Positions 1 to 9,300 of a stretch of 42,440 bases of DNA are shown piece after piece. The notes under the pieces are model-generated. The model was not told the DNA's origin. It did not search any database and saw only the letters and a list, made by a program, of their open reading frames with translations. This DNA comes from Bacteroidales bacterium. GTDB taxonomy: Bacteria; Bacteroidota; Bacteroidia; Bacteroidales; Muribaculaceae. The position numbers and the translations under genes are program-made. The stretch's first letter is position 1. Every line of letters starts with the position of its first letter. The DNA is taken from assembly GCA_004557385.1 (NCBI GenBank), contig SFEA01000019.1, forward strand, positions 1-42,440. Direction: 5' to 3'.

Positions 1-1
1 A

Positions 2-436
2 GCCGGCGACCCGATGGTGATTGAATATAACGTGCGCATGGGCGACCCCGAAACCGAGGTGGTTATGCTTCGCATCAAAAACGACTTGGTCGACCTGCTC
101 GAAGCCACTGCTCAAGGCACGCTCGCAAGCAAAAGCGTCGACATCGACCCTCGCTACGCCGTAACAGTGATGATGGTGTCGGGCGGCTATCCAGGCAGCT
201 ATGCCAAAGGCAAAACCATCACCGGGCTCAACAATGTTGAAGGCAGCACCGTGTTCCACGCCGGCACAAAACTCAATGCCGACGGCTCGTTTGTCACTTC
301 GGGCGGCCGCGTGCTGGCTGTGAGCAGCTACGGCAACAGCAAGGACGAAGCTCTGCGCCAATCGTGGGAAAACATTGCCCGCATCGACTTCGACGGAAAA
401 TATTTCCGCCGCGACATCGGTTTCGACCTGAAATAA
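2..436 (+). CDS. purD: Phosphoribosylamine-glycine ligase, C-terminal part (cut by window edge)
   Basis: This is the last 144 codons of PurD (GARS), the ATP-grasp enzyme that joins phosphoribosylamine to glycine in the second step of purine synthesis. The frame is open from base 2, so the gene starts upstream of the window. The visible part carries the late ATP-grasp motif EYNVRMGDPETEV, whose Glu and Asn bind the catalytic magnesium, followed by the C-terminal domain with VMMVSGGYPGSY and the FHAGT and GGRVLAVSSYG stretches typical of the family. A hairpin with a T-rich tail follows at 456-494, so the gene probably ends its transcript here. No defect is seen in the visible part. Confidence 0.95.
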   Translation, partial: AGDPMVIEYNVRMGDPETEVVMLRIKNDLVDLLEATAQGTLASKSVDIDPRYAVTVMMVSGGYPGSYAKGKTITGLNNVEGSTVFHAGTKLNADGSFVTSGGRVLAVSSYGNSKDEALRQSWENIARIDFDGKYFRRDIGFDLK

Positions 437-455
437 CAATCTCGACATATAACCC

Positions 456-494
456 ACGGGGTGGCGATTCGCTCTCCGCCCCGTAGTTTCTTTT
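456..494 (+). terminator. Rho-independent terminator after purD
   Basis: A nine-pair stem (56-64 with 76-84 of the 400s, one G-T wobble) encloses a short loop and is followed by a T-rich stretch, agtttctttt. It sits 20 bases after the purD stop. Its position also argues that the next gene starts at 578, not at the in-frame ATG at 461 that lies inside the stem. Confidence 0.7.
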
Positions 495-577
495 ATATGG
501 CACACCCGCGGCTATTGGGGGAACGCAGCCCGTCGGACAAAGCAGGTTTGCCACAAAAACAAAGCAGAACGCACACG

Positions 578-1567
578 ATGATTTTTCGCGAAAACAGCAT
601 CAACGATTTCTTCAACAGCAAGGCATTCGCCCTGCTCATGGCACTTGCAATGATTGTAATATCCTACCTCGATTGCACAATCTGGCAGGACCGCTTGAGC
701 ATAAGCAACAGTCATGGCATATTCTTCCCGTCGCTGGCGCAAGGCTTCTCAAACATCACGTTGTCGGTCACCGCCAACTGCATCTGCATTCTCATCGTGT
801 CGGTGATGTTGGTGGCACTCAACAAGACGTTCAACTTCATCCGCTCGGTGACATGGGTCTACGCATCGGTGTTCATGATGCTCAACGCCAGCAACCCCAT
901 CACATCGGGGATGCTATATTCCGGAACTATCATCAGCCTTGCCGTGGCAATCATAGCCTTTGCCATGTTTGCCTCGTTTGAACAGCGTCGCTCGCAACGC
1001 AACGTGTTCACGGCGTTTGCCATGATAGCCACGCTGAGCATGTTTCAGTACGCGTTTCTCTACTTGCTGCCGGTGGTGGCTCTCGGCTTCATGCTCATGA
1101 AGGTGATGAACCTGCGCAGCACCCTTGCCATGATTATCGGCATCATCACGCCGTTTTGGATTGTACTGGGGCTTCAACTCGCCAATTTCAGCGATTTTGC
1201 CCTGCCCTCCTACGAGAGCTTTTGGACTGAGCTGCAACGCCCGCAAATGCACATCAACATCATAGGCATGGTGCTGATTGCACTGCTCACCATAGGGCTG
1301 GTTTGCGCCAACCTGCTCCACATCATCACCTACAAGCTGCAGGTGCGTGCCTACAACGGCTTTTTTGTCTATCTGGCGGTATTCACCAGCCTTATGCTTG
1401 CCATCGACTATCGCAACGCATTCAACTATCTGCCCGTGCTGCATCTGTGCCTTGGCGTGCAGTTTGCCCATTTCTTCACCACCAACACCCACACTCGCCG
1501 CTATATTGCCGTGATTGTGTTGCTGCTGTTGTCGGTGGCTTTGCGCGTGGCTAACCACATCTTCTAA
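578..1567 (+). CDS. Multi-pass membrane protein of unknown function
   Basis: A 329-residue hydrophobic protein with roughly eight to ten predicted membrane helices and few charged loops. I do not recognise a catalytic motif. An in-frame ATG exists at 461, but the extra 39 residues are polar, low in hydrophobicity and overlap the purD terminator, so the ATG at 578 (MIFRENSINDFF) is preferred. The protein ends 15 bases before pdxB, which suggests a shared transcript. From memory, a membrane protein of this kind often lies between purD and pdxB in Bacteroidales; its role is not known to me. Similar proteins are usually annotated as hypothetical or as a DUF6427-like family, which I cannot verify here. 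Confidence 0.8.
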   Translation: MIFRENSINDFFNSKAFALLMALAMIVISYLDCTIWQDRLSISNSHGIFFPSLAQGFSNITLSVTANCICILIVSVMLVALNKTFNFIRSVTWVYASVFMMLNASNPITSGMLYSGTIISLAVAIIAFAMFASFEQRRSQRNVFTAFAMIATLSMFQYAFLYLLPVVALGFMLMKVMNLRSTLAMIIGIITPFWIVLGLQLANFSDFALPSYESFWTELQRPQMHINIIGMVLIALLTIGLVCANLLHIITYKLQVRAYNGFFVYLAVFTSLMLAIDYRNAFNYLPVLHLCLGVQFAHFFTTNTHTRRYIAVIVLLLLSVALRVANHIF

Positions 1568-1582
1568 CCCGCATTGTTTGTT

Positions 1583-2535
1583 ATGAAAGTACTTGTTGAA
1601 AGCCACATACCCTACATAAAAGGTTTGATTGAACCGTATGCCGAGGTGCATTACCTCGAACCCGACGAGTTCACAGCCGCAAGCGTTGCCGACGCCGACG
1701 CGCTGCTGATTCGCACCCGCACACGCTGCAACAGCGCTTTGCTCGACGGCAGCCGTTGCCAATTCATCGGCACTGCCACCATCGGCACCGACCACATCGA
1801 CCTCGACTATTGCCGCAGCCGTGGCATTGCCGTGCACAACGCTCCGGGATGCAACGCGCCTGCTGTGGCTCAATATGTACTTGCCACCGTAGCGCAGCAC
1901 ATGGCTCACATCGGTGCCACACATACGCAGGCCCTCACACTGGGCGTGGTGGGCGTTGGCCACGTGGGCAGCATTGTGGCTCGATTTGCAAGCGAATGTG
2001 GCTTCAGAGTGCTGCTTTGCGACCCGCCACGAGCCTCCCACTCACATCCGATGGCGAGCACCCCACTCACCACATGGTGAATGAGCATTTCCTCGCCGAA
2101 CTCAAGCAATGCTCGCTGCTCATCAACAGCGCTCGCGGTCCGGTGGTCAACACCTCTCACCTGCTTGAGCATCTGCGCCTAAACTCGCAGCTGCAAGTGG
2201 CTATCGACTGCTGGGAAGGTGAACCAAACATCAACCCCGCGCTGCTGCAACGCGCTTTCGTTGCCACGCCACACATTGCCGGATATTCGGCTGAAGGCAA
2301 AACCCGAGGCACAGCCATGGTCATCGACCGGCTGAACGCTCATTTCGGATGGAACATTCAGGCAAAACAGGTTGACGCCAGCACCCCCACCGGCGGCGCC
2401 GCCAACGTCACCCTAAGCCGCATTGCCGCCTCTTACAATCCACTCGACGACACTCGCCGCCTGCGCAATGCTCCGCACGAGTTTGAAGCCCAACGCAACC
2501 ACTACGCCCTGCGCCACGAAGTGGAATCGGCATAG
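1583..2535 (+). pseudogene. pdxB: Erythronate-4-phosphate dehydrogenase, disrupted by an internal deletion and frameshift
   Basis: PdxB oxidises 4-phosphoerythronate in the vitamin B6 (pyridoxal phosphate) pathway. The first frame (1583 to about 2035) encodes the N-terminal domain and NAD-binding core, including the GTATIGTDHID stretch, GVVGVGHVGS (Rossmann glycine motif) and the family motif CDPPRA. The reading then has to move to another frame, where PLTSDGEHPTHHMVNEHF, LINSARGPVVN, the CWEGEPNIN catalytic segment, ATPHIAGYS and the C-terminal dimerisation domain follow up to 2535. In normal PdxB about 25-30 residues lie between DPPRA and the PLT motif; they are absent, so this is a deletion of a length not divisible by three, not a single-base slip. 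The first frame stops at 2080. TTG at 1574 is also in frame, but ATG 1583 (MKVLVESH) matches the family. It could be a real inactivating event or an assembly error. Confidence 0.85.
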
Positions 2536-2707
2536 TGAATCACGCCGCCACAGGCAACTTTCAAGTTAAAATACGTTAATCGCACCGTCGTGCTGCAACT
2601 TTAAAGGGCTATATTGGGTGTTTTGCACACCTTTGAATTATTTTGTATGAACTGATTTAACGGCAATTTTTTCAGCCTGAACGGCAATTAATTAGGGGCA
2701 GATTAGT
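2536..2707. other. Intergenic stretch upstream of the six-gene operon
   Basis: AT-rich non-coding sequence. It contains two direct copies of aacggcaatt (near 2659 and 2680), about 21 bases apart, immediately upstream of the -7 box at 2708. They could be an operator for the operon, but nothing in the sequence proves this. Confidence 0.4.
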
Positions 2708-2715
2708 TATATTTG
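2708..2715 (+). promoter_or_regulatory. Bacteroidetes -7 promoter box for the vWA/tubulin/actin operon
   Basis: TATATTTG matches the Bacteroidetes -7 consensus TAnnTTTG exactly and lies 42 bases before the first ATG. No clear TTG -33 element is found 19-21 bases upstream, so activation by a regulator or another sigma factor is possible. Confidence 0.6.
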
Positions 2716-2756
2716 CATATTAAAACGGCTGGATTTTTGCCAAGCAACGAAAAACA

Positions 2757-4250
2757 ATGTCATCAACAATGAAAAAGAAAGCATCAAGCATCATCAACCA
2801 ATGCTACGCGGCATTTGCAGCACTCATTCTTTTCGCACTCACCAGCTGCGGGGGCGGTAGTTTGGAAAAACAAGTGAAACAAGCACTGCTCGATGGCGAC
2901 ACCACCGAAACCCGTTTCCAACAGATTTGCCAACTCATCAGCTCCGACAGCCGCGAATATGCCGACTACATCGACGCCGACGGCAATGTTGAAGCCGCCG
3001 CTCTCAACGAATACATCAACACCATTGGCAGCCGCCTGCGCCCGGCTCGCACCTGGAACGTGACCGCCTACGGCAAGCAGCCGCTGCACCTCACTATCTA
3101 CCTCGAGCGAAGCGGCTCGATGACTGCCTACGACACCCCACAAGGCGGTGGCGAGCTGAAGAAGGTGGCAAACGACCTCATCAACTTCTTCCCCACACCC
3201 GACGGTGCCGCTGCCAACAGCAACGTGAACATTGCCATCGTGAACGACGGCATCTACGACTACAACGCACCCATTGCCGACTTTCTGAAGGACAAAAACA
3301 TATATGCCACCACAGCCAATATGGGCGACGCTCGCTACACCGACTTCGGCGAGATTCTGCGCACGCTGCTCAGCCGACAAGGCAGCAACGACGTGGCTGT
3401 GCTGCTCAGCGACATGATTTACTCGCCACGCGACACTCACAACGTGAGCACCGAAAAGATTTTCAACGAGGTGAACAGCCTTGCCACCGACGTGTTCAAG
3501 CAATTCCCCGACAAAGCCGTTGTGCTGAGCAAAGTGCGTGGCAGCTACCACGGCACCTACTATCCCTACAACGGCGCATCGTGGCGCTACGACGGCGCTC
3601 GTCCATTCTATGTGATGCTCATTGCCGACCGTCGCGTGATTGACCGTATCACCACCGACAACGCTTTTGCCCGATTTGCAGGCATCAGCCAAGCCGAACA
3701 CTCCTATCGCTTCAACCAGCCGCAAACCGGCGTGGAAGCAACGCTGCTGCCCAACTGGGATGGCAGCAAAGGCCGATTCCGCGTGGCTCGCGACGGCAAC
3801 CTGCGCCTTGAGCGCTGCGAGGAAGACCGCGCCACCGGTTTGCTGCGATTCAGCATTGCCGCCGACCTCAGCCGATTGAACAAAACCGACCGTTTCCTGT
3901 GCGACGCCGCCAACTACACCGTCACCTCGGCTGGCGGTTACAAAATTGAGGTTTCGCCCATTGCCCACGAGCAACGCAACGGCAACATGAAGAGTTATCT
4001 CGAAGGCAAAACACACATCATCACGCTCACCGGAGCGCCTCAGTCGAGCCGCGACCAGGTGGTGGTGAACATCTGCAACCAGTTCCCCGAATGGATTGTA
4101 GAGAGCAGCAGCCGCGACGACAGCAGCGCAAGCCTGCCGCGGTTCGACGAAACCACGTTTGCCCTCGAGCCATTTATGCGCGGCATATATTCGGCTTACA
4201 GCCACGACGGCGCCGCCTACACCACAATCACCATCGATGTGGAAAAATAA
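2757..4250 (+). CDS. vWA-like lipoprotein, first gene of the tubulin/actin-like operon
   Basis: A 497-residue predicted lipoprotein. The N-terminus has a lysine patch, a hydrophobic stretch and the lipobox LTSC, with the acylated Cys at residue 31. A second ATG at 2769 starts exactly at MKKK and may be the true start. After a linker the protein enters a von Willebrand A-like fold: LHLTIYLERSGSM (residues 111-122) occupies the place of the metal-binding DxSxS motif, with Glu117 where Asp is usual, Ser119 and Ser121 present, and a later VAVLLSDMIYS strand supplying Asp219. The last 200 residues are beta-rich and unassigned. It is followed by a membrane protein 65 bases later and then by the tubulin-like gene. 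I infer that it is a periplasmic or outer-surface adhesion or sensor component of the operon. The lipoprotein call is solid; the vWA assignment rests on motif and strand pattern. Confidence 0.8.
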   Translation: MSSTMKKKASSIINQCYAAFAALILFALTSCGGGSLEKQVKQALLDGDTTETRFQQICQLISSDSREYADYIDADGNVEAAALNEYINTIGSRLRPARTWNVTAYGKQPLHLTIYLERSGSMTAYDTPQGGGELKKVANDLINFFPTPDGAAANSNVNIAIVNDGIYDYNAPIADFLKDKNIYATTANMGDARYTDFGEILRTLLSRQGSNDVAVLLSDMIYSPRDTHNVSTEKIFNEVNSLATDVFKQFPDKAVVLSKVRGSYHGTYYPYNGASWRYDGARPFYVMLIADRRVIDRITTDNAFARFAGISQAEHSYRFNQPQTGVEATLLPNWDGSKGRFRVARDGNLRLERCEEDRATGLLRFSIAADLSRLNKTDRFLCDAANYTVTSAGGYKIEVSPIAHEQRNGNMKSYLEGKTHIITLTGAPQSSRDQVVVNICNQFPEWIVESSSRDDSSASLPRFDETTFALEPFMRGIYSAYSHDGAAYTTITIDVEK

Positions 4251-4315
4251 CCCTCGAAAAAATGTATTAACAACAAATAATACCCCAAAAAAACAACAAG
4301 CAAAAACTATCGTAT

Positions 4316-4768
4316 ATGAACAAAAATGTTAGAAGCCTGATTTTCTTAGCTGTGGGCATAGTAATTGCCATTGTGTTCCTGCTTATGCCTACCGAAATCT
4401 ACGAGGCTGTGAAATACTTCGACGGCGGATACTCCAACGAGCTGTACAACCACGGGCTGTACTCGATGTTTGCCATGTTCATTGTGGGCATCACTTGGGC
4501 AATGAACATCATCTACTACTACGTCATCAATTCCGTTAAGTTCGACCGCTGGCCACATTGGCTCATCATGCTCATTGTGAGCATGGTGGCAGCACCGGCA
4601 GCATGCATCGTGTGCAACGAATCGGTGTTTAGCGATTACGGACTCGTATACCTGAGCGAACCGCTGCAAATGGCAATATGCCATCTGCTGTTCACGCTCA
4701 TCATGTTTGTTGTGGCAACATTCTCGGTACGCTGGTGGAGCAGCAACTGCCGCCACTCGCCATTCTGA
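4316..4768 (+). CDS. Small four-helix membrane protein in the tubulin/actin-like operon
   Basis: A 150-residue protein with four clear hydrophobic helices (about residues 6-25, 46-70, 80-100 and 115-135) joined by short loops. The N-terminus is positively charged and cytoplasmic. I recognise no catalytic motif. It lies between the vWA-like lipoprotein and the tubulin-like protein, with gaps of 65 and 47 bases, so it is very probably co-transcribed with them. A reasonable inference is that it forms the inner-membrane anchor or channel that links the lipoprotein side of the system to its cytoplasmic NTPases. Confidence 0.75.
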   Translation: MNKNVRSLIFLAVGIVIAIVFLLMPTEIYEAVKYFDGGYSNELYNHGLYSMFAMFIVGITWAMNIIYYYVINSVKFDRWPHWLIMLIVSMVAAPAACIVCNESVFSDYGLVYLSEPLQMAICHLLFTLIMFVVATFSVRWWSSNCRHSPF

Positions 4769-4815
4769 TGAATCAACTTAATGAATTCACCTAACCCCTT
4801 AGTAAATTCACCAAT

Positions 4816-6339
4816 ATGAGACTATATATCTTTGCAATTGGAGGCACCGGCTCGCGCGTGCTCAAGTCGCTCGTGATGCTGTCGGCTGCCGGCGTGAAGC
4901 CACTCGACGAAAACGGTCGCCCATTGAGCGGCTTCGAGATTGTGCCAATCATCATCGACCCTCACAAGGCTAACGAAGACCTCAAGCGCACCGAAAAGCT
5001 GCTGAGCGACTATCGCACACTGCGCAAGCGCCTCTACGGCGACGCCGTCGATGCCAACGGCTTCTTTGCCAACAAAATAACCTTGCTGAGCGACATCCTC
5101 ACCGACTCGTCGATTCAGGTGAACCGAAGCCCGGTGTGCAACCTGGCTGCCGTGGAGCAAAGCAAGTTTCGCGAATACATCAACTACAACACCATGAACG
5201 AGCCTAACCAGGCGCTCACCTCGCTGCTCTTTGCCGACTATCAGCTCGAAAACCGCATGCGCATAGGCTTCGTAGGTTCGCCCAACATCGGTTCGGTGGC
5301 TCTCAACCAAATCAAGGACAGCGACGAATTCAAGGCTTTTGCCAACGTGTTCAACGCCGGCGACCGCATCTTCTTTGTCAGCTCGATTTTCGGCGGAACG
5401 GGCGCTGCCGGTTTCCCTATTCTGGTGAAAAACATTCGCCACGCCGAGAACCTCGACATCAGCAACATGGACGTGCTGCGCCGTGCTCCAATCGGCGCCC
5501 TCACCGTGCTGCCCTACTTCAACATCGAGCATAACGAAGATTCGCGCATCAACAAAGCCGACTTTGTGGTGAAAACGCAATCGGCACTGCACTACTACAA
5601 CAAGACTCTCACCAACGATAGCCGATATGCCATCAATGCCCTGTTCTATGTGGGCGACCAAGTGACATCGAAGCCCTACATCTACGACCCCGGCGAAAAC
5701 GGGCAACGCAACCGCGCCCATCTGGTGGAATTTGTGGGTGCATTGTCGCCGCTGCGCTTTGCCGGCATTGCCAACGACCGCCTGTGCGACCCTAACGGCT
5801 ATCCGATGCCCACTCTGGCTTACGAATACGGCCTCGACAAAGACGTTTCCGACCTCGACTTCAGCGCATTCGGCACCGAAACGCGCCGCATGGTGTACAA
5901 GCCGCTGGTTAAGTTCCACCTGCTGTTCCTCTTCCTGCGCTCAGGGCTGAAAGCTGCCATCGGTCGCGGTTTCTGCGAGGACTCGCCAAAAATCACAACC
6001 GACTTCTTCGCCACCGAGTTCTATCGCGTGCTCGACGAGCAGTTTATGCGCGCCTACGCCGACTGGCTTGGCGAGATGGCTGACAACATGCGCAGCGTGC
6101 ACATCTTCAACATCGGCGACCTGAACATGAACACCGCCATTGCCGGCGTGCAAACAAAAAAACGCTCTTGGCCGCTGGGCAGAGCGTCGATATCCTGCGA
6201 CTCGTTTGTGGCGCAAATGAACAAACTAAGCCGCGACAGCAACTCCTATGTGAAAGACGGCGAACCGCTGAAGCTGCTCGACCTCTTCAACAAGGCTGCC
6301 GACACGCTCGTCGACGAGAAATACGAGAACATCAACTAA
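4816..6339 (+). CDS. Tubulin/FtsZ-like NTPase
   Basis: A 507-residue cytoplasmic protein without signal or membrane segments. It opens with a strand and glycine loop IFAIGGTGSRVL (Gly9-Arg14), matching the first nucleotide loop of bacterial tubulin-like (Tubulin_2 type) proteins. At residues 187-199 it has FVSSIFGGTGAAG, the counterpart of the tubulin/FtsZ signature GGGTGTG. Between them lie insertions that make it longer than FtsZ. A conserved-looking helical C-terminal half follows. It is not the cell-division FtsZ, which has the signature near residue 105 and a different C-terminus. From memory, related FtsZ-like families have been linked to vWA proteins and proposed membrane remodelling, which fits the lipoprotein two genes upstream. 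Filament formation and GTP hydrolysis here are inference. The next gene starts 28 bases downstream. Confidence 0.75.
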   Translation: MRLYIFAIGGTGSRVLKSLVMLSAAGVKPLDENGRPLSGFEIVPIIIDPHKANEDLKRTEKLLSDYRTLRKRLYGDAVDANGFFANKITLLSDILTDSSIQVNRSPVCNLAAVEQSKFREYINYNTMNEPNQALTSLLFADYQLENRMRIGFVGSPNIGSVALNQIKDSDEFKAFANVFNAGDRIFFVSSIFGGTGAAGFPILVKNIRHAENLDISNMDVLRRAPIGALTVLPYFNIEHNEDSRINKADFVVKTQSALHYYNKTLTNDSRYAINALFYVGDQVTSKPYIYDPGENGQRNRAHLVEFVGALSPLRFAGIANDRLCDPNGYPMPTLAYEYGLDKDVSDLDFSAFGTETRRMVYKPLVKFHLLFLFLRSGLKAAIGRGFCEDSPKITTDFFATEFYRVLDEQFMRAYADWLGEMADNMRSVHIFNIGDLNMNTAIAGVQTKKRSWPLGRASISCDSFVAQMNKLSRDSNSYVKDGEPLKLLDLFNKAADTLVDEKYENIN

Positions 6340-6367
6340 CGCACATTTCAAAAGACTTTTTTCAATC

Positions 6368-9300
6368 ATGAGCAACATATTATCATACAGCAACAAGACC
6401 ACAAAAACAAGCGTTGAAGACTGGGTGCCTGTTGAGCCTTACACCGACGACGACATCCGTGCCATACGCGACCCCAACGGCGGGCTCTCGGAGTGCCCGC
6501 GCACTGCCATACCAAGCCCGTTTGCTCAACTCGACTTGGTGAAGAATGCCTTCGACTCGCTGGCTTCTACGCGTCTGCGCTCGTCGCTGATGAACGAGCG
6601 CCTCGTGAGCGACGCCCTCGACGTGGCGCAGCTGTTTTTCAGCTACGAAACCCACAAGGACTATCTGCGCATTGTGCGCTGGAACCGCACCGAGCAGCTT
6701 GAGGTGCTGAAAAACAGCCCCGAACATCGCCTGTACGGCGAGACGCTGCAATTGTTTCTCGACAGCGACACGGTGTATAACTTCGACATCTTCACCGATT
6801 GGTACATCTTGCTCTACGACAATGTTGCCATTGGCGGCACCTCGCCGGCATCGCTCACCATGAGCGCACCGGGGCTCAGCAACATCGAGAGCATCAAGGT
6901 GGAGCAAGGCGTGTCGCTCTTCTCAACAATACGCCACCTGTGGCAACGCGACGCCGACTTTGTGTACTACCTCTTCCTGCTGTTCAACGCATTCCCGGTG
7001 CTGCGTGAGCGCATGGGCAGCGTGTATGCCTATATGCTTGTGTGCCTCGACAACATTCGCCAAAGCTGCCCCGAGCTTTATCAACGCATCATTGCTGCAC
7101 TGCCCAACCCCTCGGCTCTAATGCGCGAAAATGCTTTGTCGGTGAAGCAGCGGCTCGAATGCTCGTTCAACGCATTCACCGGCGACCACACCGTGAGCGT
7201 GATTGGCGCGCAGTTCTATCGCAAACGTGCCATCAACATCCTCGCCAATGTAGCTGACAGCGACTTTGTGATTATGCCTTCGCGTCAGCAGCCCGAAGGC
7301 GACAAGCTGCCGCTTGTGCTTCGCGGCAACTTCAACGGTCAAATCGACCAATATCGATATGTCGACAAAATTTGGGACAGCGCCACCGAAGTGTGGGCTG
7401 GCAACACACCCATCGACGAACGCATGCTGCCCGACACCGCCGTGCGCTATCCGTTCCTAACCACCTCCGACCTCCTCACCGACTCAATCGTGCAGCTGAG
7501 CGGCGAGATTGATTCGTGCCACTTCTTCGACGGCAACGTAGTGAACACCGGCGGGTTGGCTAAAAAAGGCTATCTGCTGCCGCTAACGTCTACTTTCTTC
7601 AAATACTTCAACGCCCTCGACCTCACCAAGCGAATACTCGGGCACAACATGCTCGACATCGAGGAAAACACCGACGGCAGCGTGAAGGTGAGCCTGCGCA
7701 TTCCGGTGAAAAAGAAATTCATTGAACTGTCGCGAACCTATCTACCCATCTCCGACGCCTCGTGGCAATTCGACGAACGCCGCGGCACCGGACGAATTGT
7801 GGCACACCGCGTGATGTCGGCTGCCGTATTCCCATTTGTGCGCACCAACCATCGCGACAACTACACAATTCAGCAATTCACTCAGATGCGCGACGGAAAA
7901 TGCCACCTGCGATTCCTTGCCGACGGCATGAACCAAGCAGGCATTACGGTGGTTGAAGGCACACGCACCGACAACGCTTTCTGCCAAACGGCTTACTACG
8001 ACGTCGACGGCTCGTTCGACTTCATCGAAGTGACCCTGAACTGCGAATTAGGCTCGTTCACCGCTGTGGCTGTGCCTCTGTGGCAACCCTACGTACCTTC
8101 GTCGAAACAACTGATTTTTGCCGTTGACTTCGGCACCACCAACTCGCACGTTGAGTATGCCGAACGCGGGCGCGACTCGCAACCGCTCGACTTCTCACAA
8201 AGCAACGAACAGACCCTGGTGGCTACTCTGCTTAAACCCGACGCACTCGACTCGGCTGAAACTCTGCAAAACGTGGAATTCCTGCCGCGAACCATCGGAC
8301 AAACCTACGGATTTCCGCTACGCTCGGCACTCTCCACCAATCAAAACTCGGCTGGCAACGCCCTGTTCCGCGACGTGAACATCCCGTTCATGTACGAACG
8401 CAAATATTTCCAGGGCTACAGCGTGCACACCGGGCTGAAATGGAACGGCGACACCACACTCTCGCAAGAATTCCTGCGCGAAATAATGCTGCTCATCAAA
8501 GCCAAGGCTCTGCTTGAGCGTGCCGACCTCGCCACCACCGAGGTGGTGTATTTCTACCCCGTGGCAATGGGCGGCGCCGACCGCCGTCGCCTCAACGACG
8601 TGTGGACAATGCTATATAACACCTACATCGGCGGCGACGAATGTAACCTGCGCGTCTACCCCGAATCGATTGCCCCGGCATTCTACTACACCGGCGCGCA
8701 AGTGGCTGGCAGCAGCTACGTGTCAATAGACATCGGCGGCGGAACAAGCGACGTGGTGGTGTATCAGCCCACTGCCGACGGAATGCGCACCGAGCCTTCA
8801 ATCATCTCGTCGTTCCGTTTTGCCGGCGACGCCGTGTTTGGCGACGGTTTTGCCAGCAACGATGCCGACAACAACCCGCTGCTGGCTCACTACACCAGCT
8901 ACTTCACCAAACTCATCGAGAAAAACTCCGACCTCGCATACATCAACAGCATTCTCCTCGACCTGATGAAAGGCAAACGCAGCGAGGACATCAACGCGTT
9001 CCTATTCTCGATTGAGAACGTGGAAGAACTGCACACGCGCCGCGAAATCGACCGAAAACTCTTCTCCTACAACTCGCTGCTGCGCAACGACGAGCACCGC
9101 CGACTGGTGTTCATGTATTTCTACGCCGCCATAATCTACTACATTGCCAACATGATGAAGTCGCGCAACCAAATCATGCCTAAGCAAGTGTACTTCAGCG
9201 GCACCGGCTCGAAGATTCTCAACATCATCGGCTCAATCAGCCAGATTGAAGAACTCACCCGCATCATCATCGAGCGCGTGTGGGAAACCACCTACACCGA

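Noticed and set aside
461..577. Longer start of the membrane protein after purD
   Set aside because: The extension overlaps a terminator hairpin and is not membrane-like.
4816..6339. Cell-division FtsZ
   Set aside because: Signature position, length and neighbours (no ftsA, ftsQ or mur genes) do not fit.
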